A stretch of DNA of 53,361 bases from Lojkania enalia (taxonomy: Eukaryota; Ascomycota; Dothideomycetes; Pleosporales), in assembly GCA_010094045.1 (NCBI GenBank), contig ML986722.1, positions 76,939 through 130,299 on the forward strand, read 5' to 3'. A program made the position numbers and the translations under genes. The notes below the pieces were generated by a model. It was not told the DNA's origin and made no database searches. It saw only the letters and a program-made list of their open reading frames with translations. Every line of letters begins with the position of its first letter. Positions within the stretch are counted from its first letter, which is position 1. Positions 46,808 to 53,361 of the stretch are shown piece by piece.

Positions 46808-47099
46808 TAATAATTCTAAAAGGAGTAGTAGTTTAATTCTAGAAAACTTTAACTATATTCGAATTAAGCGTATATATTATACCTTTAATTTTAAGAAAAC
46901 TAATATTATCTAGTAGAGATCTATTATCTATTAGCTTATAAGAAGTAATTAATTTTTACTACTCTTATAAACCTAGTTTAAAAACTTTATAAATAGTTAT
47001 AATTATTCTACTAATAATTTAGTAGTAGTATAAATCTATTAGAAATAGAATAGTATTGTAAATATAGTCTATTTTCTAGAATTTAAGAAACTTAATATA
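46808..47099. other. AT-rich DNA right of Gypsy-2, unassigned
   Basis: RIP-degraded and probably the outer part of repeat XY. Similarity to 3860-4150 is weak and not convincing by eye. No gene was seen. Confidence 0.4.
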
Positions 47100-48355
47100 T
47101 TTTATAAGTATAACGGCCTCTAATTACTCGGTTATAGGGTAGGATAATAACTAAAAGTAATTACGTACTATAAGAAAATTATTTTTATAGGCTTATAATA
47201 GAAGTATATAAGTAGAGTATATAAAGGATATTTAAGTTAACTATAAAGAGTTATAAAGGTTAAAACTATAAAGTTATTAAATATAATTTAGTTTCTCTAC
47301 TATTTCTCTTACTTAATTACTAACCTATAACTAAGTAGGTTTAGTAGTTTAGTTTTAACTAAATTATTAAGCTATTTATATAACTAGCTCTATTTGCTTA
47401 TTTATATAGAATTCTATACTTTAATAGATTCTAGTATAAGAGTATCTATAATACTATTTCCCCTCTTTAAGCTTTTAGTCTAAGAGTTATTCCGTTCTTC
47501 TTAATTATATAATAGAGCTAGTAAGCTACTTATATATTCTTTATATACTTCTCTAATACCTTTATCTTACTACTTTATATTAAGTTACTATTACTATACT
47601 AACTATATTAATTCTTCTAGTTTAATTATAATACTTTATTCTTATTATTTTTATAAAGGGCTAATATATAGAATTTATAAAAAAGAGACTCTAAGGTAAT
47701 TATACTATTCTAAATACCTTTAGTCTAGTATATAGTCGTTTTATAACGTTTTCTATAATATTTAGAATATTTATATACTTTAATTCCCTTATTAATTTAT
47801 AATATTTATATATAGTAGTAGAACGTTAGAATAAAAAGGTTAAGAAATTAGATTACTAGTTTTAACTAGCTAAAGAGAAGTATTAAAAGATCCTAGATTA
47901 ACTAGAAAATATAAATAGTAAGGTAGTAGTAGTTTAGGTAATAGTTTAATATCTTTAGAAGATTTGTAAATAAGTAAAATATAGGTAGGTAGAGGTTTAT
48001 AAATATATATAGGAGTAGTTTAAGAAAGAGAAAGAAGTAGATTATAAGGTAGGTTTTCTTCCTAAGGTAGAGTTGCCTCCTATAATATAGATAATATTAT
48101 TTAATTCTACTATTCTATTTCTAGATTTTTTTCGCAAGTTTAGTTTTTATAATATATCTATAACGCTGTAAAGCTAAGGTTTTCTTCTAATTCTTAGGTA
48201 TTATTCTATAAGTTCTTATATTCGTCTATTTTTAACTATTTAATTAGATAGTATTACTTACTATTTTATATCCTATATCTTATTATTTTCTCGATCTTCT
48301 ATTCCTAGTCTTCTCTATATACGTCTATATTATATACTACTAGTTTTAATAGGCT
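47100..48355 (+). repeat. Degraded repeat XY, right copy (uninterrupted)
   Basis: It matches the reverse complement of 3860-3128 followed by 1007-480. It is continuous at about 47,820, where the left copy carries pogo A. At about 47,830-48,100 a charged coiled-coil-like peptide can be read through RIP stops. The type of element is unknown. Confidence 0.7.
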
Positions 48356-50199
48356 AGTATAATAGATTATAGTATAGTAATAATAGATAAAGTAGTAGGG
48401 CTAAAATATTCGTATATTTAGTTCTCTTAGAAAAGAGATAGCTAATAAAAGAGAGATAAATTATTACTATCTCTATAGGGTGCGATTCGGCTATATTAAC
48501 CTTAGGTTAGATAACTCTATATTATTAATCCATAACTTAAAGCTATAAGATATTATATTATTTCTCTTCTTAGAAAGCTGTTATTATAACAGCTTATAGA
48601 AGATAAATATTATTAGAATAGACTAGTAGAGCTATTCTAAAATAGGTGCTATTATATAATTTAGAGTTCCTTCTAGATTAAGTAGTATATTATTACTACT
48701 ACTTTTACTTTTACCTAGTAAGGTCGACCTTTAAAGAATCTTTATTACTCGCTATCTAGAGTAGTATAAGTAAACGGTACTAGTAGAGTAAATACTAATT
48801 ATAAAAATACTTTTCTCCTCGTCTATTCTACTTCGTTAATTCTTATACTTCCTTAACTACTTTAATAAGTATAATTCTCTTAATCTTTAGCTACGTATTT
48901 AGTATAATTATTATAGCTCTATATAAAATATAATAGAGTACTTTATAGCTAATAAAAGCTAGTAAACACGTATACTTACTGCCTATACCACCTACCGCCT
49001 ATTTTTCTATTCTCGCTATACTTCTCTATATATACCCCTCTCGCGCTCTTCTTAACAGCTTTCTAGTTTATAAATAGCTAATTTACGTCTAACAGGTCTA
49101 TAGCGCGTAATATAGTACTTACTCTAGTCTAGAAGCGCTGTATTGAGGAGGTTAAGAGTAAGAAGTCCTATACTATCTACTATTTCTACTATTTAAAGCG
49201 TCTAACTTGTGGTAAGCTATATAAAGTAGATAGTAACTATAAATTTGCTTCTTTAGACCTACTTATTGTAGAATATCTCTACAAAGGTATTTAATATAAT
49301 ATCTATTTCTACTATCTTAAAAAGAATAATAAGAATTATTTTAAAATATATACTAGACTAATATAGTATACTCTAACCTTCTTATAACTAATATATCTAT
49401 AGTTAGATATATCTATATTAGAGTATATTATAAAGGTTAATTAAGTTATTAAAGCCTTTATTACTATTTATATTAGTAGTAATAAAACTTAACTAGTTTA
49501 AAAAATCTAATATACTATCTAAATAGTAGTTAAATAGATTTAAATATATATTCTAGCCCTTTTTTATATATTCTAGTACTAACAGTAAAGATAGAAAGAC
49601 CTCGTCTAGAATTAAACTTACTAGCTAAAACTATACTAAGATTAGTATAGCATATAAGTATAAGGCTAAGGAGGATCTTCTTAATTTAGATAATAATAAA
49701 TATAATAAAGTAAAGGAAATAAAGTCTTTTATAAGTTAATCTAGACTATATTATACTATATTATTCTATACTAACGTTTTTAGTCTATTTACCCTATTAA
49801 AAAGGCTTAACTAAACTATAGTAGGAGAAAAGATTATAGTAAGGTATAAATATTAATAGATAGTAATTTTTTTAGATATTAATAAGTTCTCTAATATTTT
49901 TATAGATATAATACTCTAGTTAAACATTTTATAGCTTAGGTTAGTACTATATTTAGAATAATATAATATTTCCGCCTCTTATATACTATTCTAGTCTATA
50001 ATATACTATAATATAGTTCTTCTAGTATTAATAGTAGGAATTAACGCTTTTTATAATTACTAAAGAACCTATATTAATATATAAAGCTAACTTTATAAGT
50101 ATTTATTCTTAAACCTTATTTATATAACTTTAGTCTTATAATAGTACTATTAAATATTTATAAAAAACCTTAATTTAAGAAAAACTAGATTAAAGTAGC
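48356..50199. other. Unassigned RIP-degraded DNA with one long relic frame
   Basis: Mostly featureless AT-rich sequence. At about 49120-49700 (plus) one frame runs about 190 codons with only TAA/TAG interruptions. It includes YYFYYLKRLTCGKLYKVD and FASLDLLIVEYLYKGI. The patch at 49130-49280 is less RIP-altered than its surroundings. I do not recognise the peptide. It may belong to XY or to another element. Confidence 0.35.
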
Positions 50200-51600
50200 T
50201 ATATTAACTAGAAAGTTTATATAAAGGTTATACTCTAGATTAATTTAGCTATCCTTTTTCTTTTTAGAAGAGCGTCTACAGTCTTTAATAGGTTTACTTA
50301 ATCTCTTTAGTTTAATACTCTTTTTTTTTAGAATACTTATAGAACGTTAATACTAATATTTACTTCTAACTTCTAACTATTCTTAGAATTTAGGTAATTC
50401 TTCTATTTAACTAAATATTTCTATACTTTAATAGAGTTTTATTTTTATTTAATAATATAATTAATTTTATATATATTATTTCTAAATTAGTATAAAGTAT
50501 TTTATATTAGGTTATTTAAATTCTAAATAAACTTTTTTAGATTATATAGCTTTAGTAAAGATATATAAAATATTAGATAGATACTATTTAACTCTAAAAG
50601 GTTAATCTAATAGGTTATAGATATTATAACCTTTATTACTATATTAGATTTAAAATACTTCTAATCTAATTTCTTTTTAGAACAAGTTAACTTAATATAT
50701 CGATTTAATACTAGTACCTTATCTTCTACTACTAGAGATAAGTATATTCTTTTCTTATCTACGTATTTCTTTTAATAAGCTACTATAGTACTAATCTTCG
50801 CTTTATATTTACTTTATAATACTAGTACTTTAGCTACTATACCTCTTACTAAAAGAGCTTCTCCCTCTCCTAAAGGCTCGCTTAGCTAATTAGATCTTTA
50901 GAAATCTATACTATAATAAGCGTAAAAAGGTAAAATAGTAGTAGTTATATAAGTACTATTATTATATATAAACTCTACTATAGATAGTTAAACTACCTAA
51001 TTATCTTACTTTAAGTAGTAGAAATAATATAAATACTATTTAATCGTCTAGTTTTATCTTTCTATTAGCCTATCAGTCTCTAAATAATAGGCTAAACTAA
51101 AACCTTATTAAGATACTAAATAATAGTAAAATATCTTCTAAGATTTTAACTTTATTAGAATATTATAGTTAGATAATATTACGTATCTAAACCTATATTA
51201 GATTTTTTATAGTCTAGGTAGAGATAGTAGAAATATAATAGGCTATTTTAGTTAACTAGTTAATAATAACTATAATTAAGTTATATATTTAGCTAAGAAA
51301 TAGACTTAGAGGGAGCTCTATAATAAAGTCGAATATAACTTACTTTTATAGTCTATTTAGTATAGGTTATAGTTATAATAAGTTATAAAACTTATACTTA
51401 AAAGCTTTTACCCTTCTATACCTTAAATAATCCTAATAGTAGGCCTTAATATTATTTCTTATACCTTTCTACTAAAATTAATATAATACTCTCTTATATA
51501 TCTTTATCTATTCTCTATAACCTACTATAGGATAATTATATATCTAATTAAGAGCGTTTTACCTCTCTTAAAATATTATTAACTTTATATTTCTTTTATT
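50200..51600 (-). pseudogene. Gypsy-4 pol relic (integrase region)
   Basis: On the minus strand the Ty3/gypsy integrase order is clear. A zinc-region-like start lies at about 51590. LETDRLIERQN (from QTDGQTERQN) is near 51060-51090. Then come LSIVEFIYNNSTYITTTILPF and YKAKISTIVAY, and a GDKVLVL-type stretch with RPKKKLDWK-like residues near 50640-50700. The element has lost its 5' portion (protease, RT), and no LTR of its own was found. It belongs to a family distinct from Gypsy-1 to -3. Confidence 0.75.
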
Positions 51601-51707
51601 ATCTTTTTTAACCTACTCTAGGCCGTTATAATATTTTTAGTCTAAAGAAAGAGTCTCTTCTACTTTTTAGGTAAGAGAAAAACCTTTCTAAGTAGTTTAT
51701 ATATAGG

Positions 51708-51910
51708 TATTATAGACGCTTATATATAGTTAGTTAATTATACTTTAGATAGTTAATTCTATTACTATATACTATATATAAATATTAAAATATTATATAA
51801 AGAATAGAAATATCTATATTATATAAGTTTTTATAAAAACTAGATCTATACTACTATATAGGCTAGTTAGGTTAATAAAACCTTCCTCTATTATAGTTAA
51901 AATAAGTCGG
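51708..51910 (-). repeat. Partial Gypsy-3 LTR, minus strand
   Basis: In reverse complement it matches the last two thirds of the Gypsy-3 LTR, from CCGACTTAT to its end, finishing at 51708 (TATTATAGACG on plus). It is truncated exactly at 51910 where a plus-strand copy begins. It is heavily RIP-mutated. Confidence 0.88.
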
Positions 51911-52110
51911 TGTTACGGTAATACCGCGACACCTTTACACCTATACTACTCTTATTATAATACCTAAACTAGCTGCTAGTAATAGTTATTAGCTACTAGC
52001 TAGAATATAACAGACTTATCTTAACTATTATAGAGGAAGGTTTTACTAACCCGGCTAGCCTGTATAGTAGTATAGACCTAGCCTCTATAAAAACCTATAT
52101 AATATAGATA
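51911..52110 (+). repeat. Partial Gypsy-3 LTR, plus strand, cut by pogo D
   Basis: It begins TGTTACGGTAATACCGCG with an intact TG and follows the family consensus to AATATAGATA, then stops at pogo D (52111). It probably marks a third Gypsy-3 element inserted into the older minus-strand LTR. The remainder should lie beyond the window. Confidence 0.88.
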
Positions 52111-53361
52111 ACGTATTCTACTATTAAAGCAGCTAAACTATCGAAGCGGCTACTTTTTCTTAGCATTACAAATACTACGTACGAACTATAATGAATCTAC
52201 AACGCAACCTTCTATTAATTTAATAAGAAGGTAGAATTAAGCTTGCCTTATAGGTATATAAATTAGGCTAGTTTAAGAGCGTGCGACGCGCTGCTATAGC
52301 TTTTAATATACGATATTAACAACTCTCTACTCGACTTTACAGAATCACGTTTCGCCCTCGTATACAACTAAATTGCTAGAAGCTTATAATAACCGAAGAA
52401 CAAATAATCGTATAATATATTCTTAACCTTAATTTATAAGGATTTGCGCCCCGGCTATATAAGGTAGCAGATATAGTAGATAAACTATTAGGTATATGTA
52501 GTAGAATATTTATAGAAAAGAATTAGTCTAAACGATTTATAGCGCGTATAAATAAGCTTAAAATAGCCTTTAATTGAGTAAAGGATTGCTAAAGAATAAA
52601 ATAAGAGAATCTAGAGGTTATTAACACATAGTTTAAGCTCGTATAGGATATAATTGCGAAATATAGCATATATAATAATAATATCTACAACTTTAATAAG
52701 ATAGGCTTTTAGATAAGTATTATTAATATTATAAAAGTTGTTACAGGTTTAGAATGTTATATAAGGTCTACTCTTATATAGTTAAGCGATTGCGAGTAGA
52801 TTATAATTATTTAGAGTATCTACGCTACTGCGTACACGACCCTACTATTTATTATTTATAAAGGACGCGTTTATATTTCTATATAGTATAAAGAAGTAAA
52901 TATACTATATAATTGGAAAATTTTAGTCTCTGAAAACGGCTGGACAAATAATATACTTAGTCTTAAGTAGCTAAAGCACTTTAATAAGTATATAAAGATA
53001 CATTAGGTAGAATCGTATAAACTACTTATTTTAGACGGCTATAAAAGCTACCTTAACTAGGAATTTAAAGATTACTACCTTATATAAAAGATCCTAACGC
53101 TTTATATACCTTCTTATTTATCGTATATACTTTAGCCTCTTAATATAGTTTACTTCTTACTATTAAAGCTGAAGTACTTACAGTATATATAAGACTTAGC
53201 GCGCTAACGCGTCTACTATATTAATAAAGAAAGCTTTCTTCCAGTTTTTAAGAACGCGTTTTTTAATATATTTATATACGAGAACTATCGAAAGACCTTT
53301 AAAGTAATAGGAATTGTTCTTCTAAACGCGCAGGTTGTATTAGATCGTCTTAATATATAAC
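52111..53361 (+). mobile_element. pogo/Fot1-type DNA transposon D (runs off window)
   Basis: It starts ACGTATTCTACTATTAAAGC after a TA inside the LTR. Reading through stops, transposase block 1 is IYNFNKIGF near 52682-52715. Block 2 reads LLILDGYKSYLN near 53025-53055, with the LDG intact. A SYLSYILQPLNIVYFLLLK stretch is near 53115-53170. The right end lies outside the window. Less RIP-mutated than pogo A-C. Confidence 0.85.

Overview
The window looks like a filamentous ascomycete (Pezizomycotina) genome. It is mostly AT-rich DNA that has been through repeat-induced point mutation (RIP). CpA and TpG are strongly depleted and TpA is in excess. Former CAA, CAG and TGG codons read TAA or TAG, and the Cys codons of zinc knuckles read TAT/TAC. 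This DNA is a stack of nested dead transposons whose edges can mostly be fixed from target-site duplications (TSDs) and terminal repeats. One normal-composition island (about 14,992-18,600) carries the only intact gene, a 913-codon ORF of unrecognised function.

Left block (1-14,991). A degraded repeat of unknown type, called XY here, is split by a minus-strand pogo/Fot1 element (1008-3127). That element holds a solo LTR (2623-2882, TSD ATTCC). Next is a minus-strand hAT element (4348-14991, 8-bp TSD GCCCAACC) split by a complete Ty3/gypsy chromovirus, Gypsy-1 (5098-12288, TSD TAAGG).

Gene island (14,992-about 19,260). It holds the 913-aa ORF (15573-18314), then remnants of a pogo transposase C-terminus that are much less mutated than the other transposons.

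Right block (19,856-46,802). A single Ty3/gypsy element, Gypsy-2 (TSD AATAG), is expanded from about 5.5 kb to 27 kb. It contains two pogo elements (21685-23535 and 24632-26485) and a Gypsy-3 element (E2, TSD ATTAC). A second Gypsy-3 (E1, 27828-33798, TSD CTATT) sits inside the 5' LTR of E2. A copia element (36782-42433, TSD AATAA) sits inside the E2 reverse transcriptase.

Right end (46,808-53,361). This holds an inverted second copy of XY, an unassigned stretch, the minus-strand integrase of a fourth gypsy element, two abutting partial Gypsy-3 LTRs in opposite orientation, and a pogo element that runs off the window.

No tRNA, rRNA or CRISPR array was found. All homology calls are from motifs read by eye; no database search was run.
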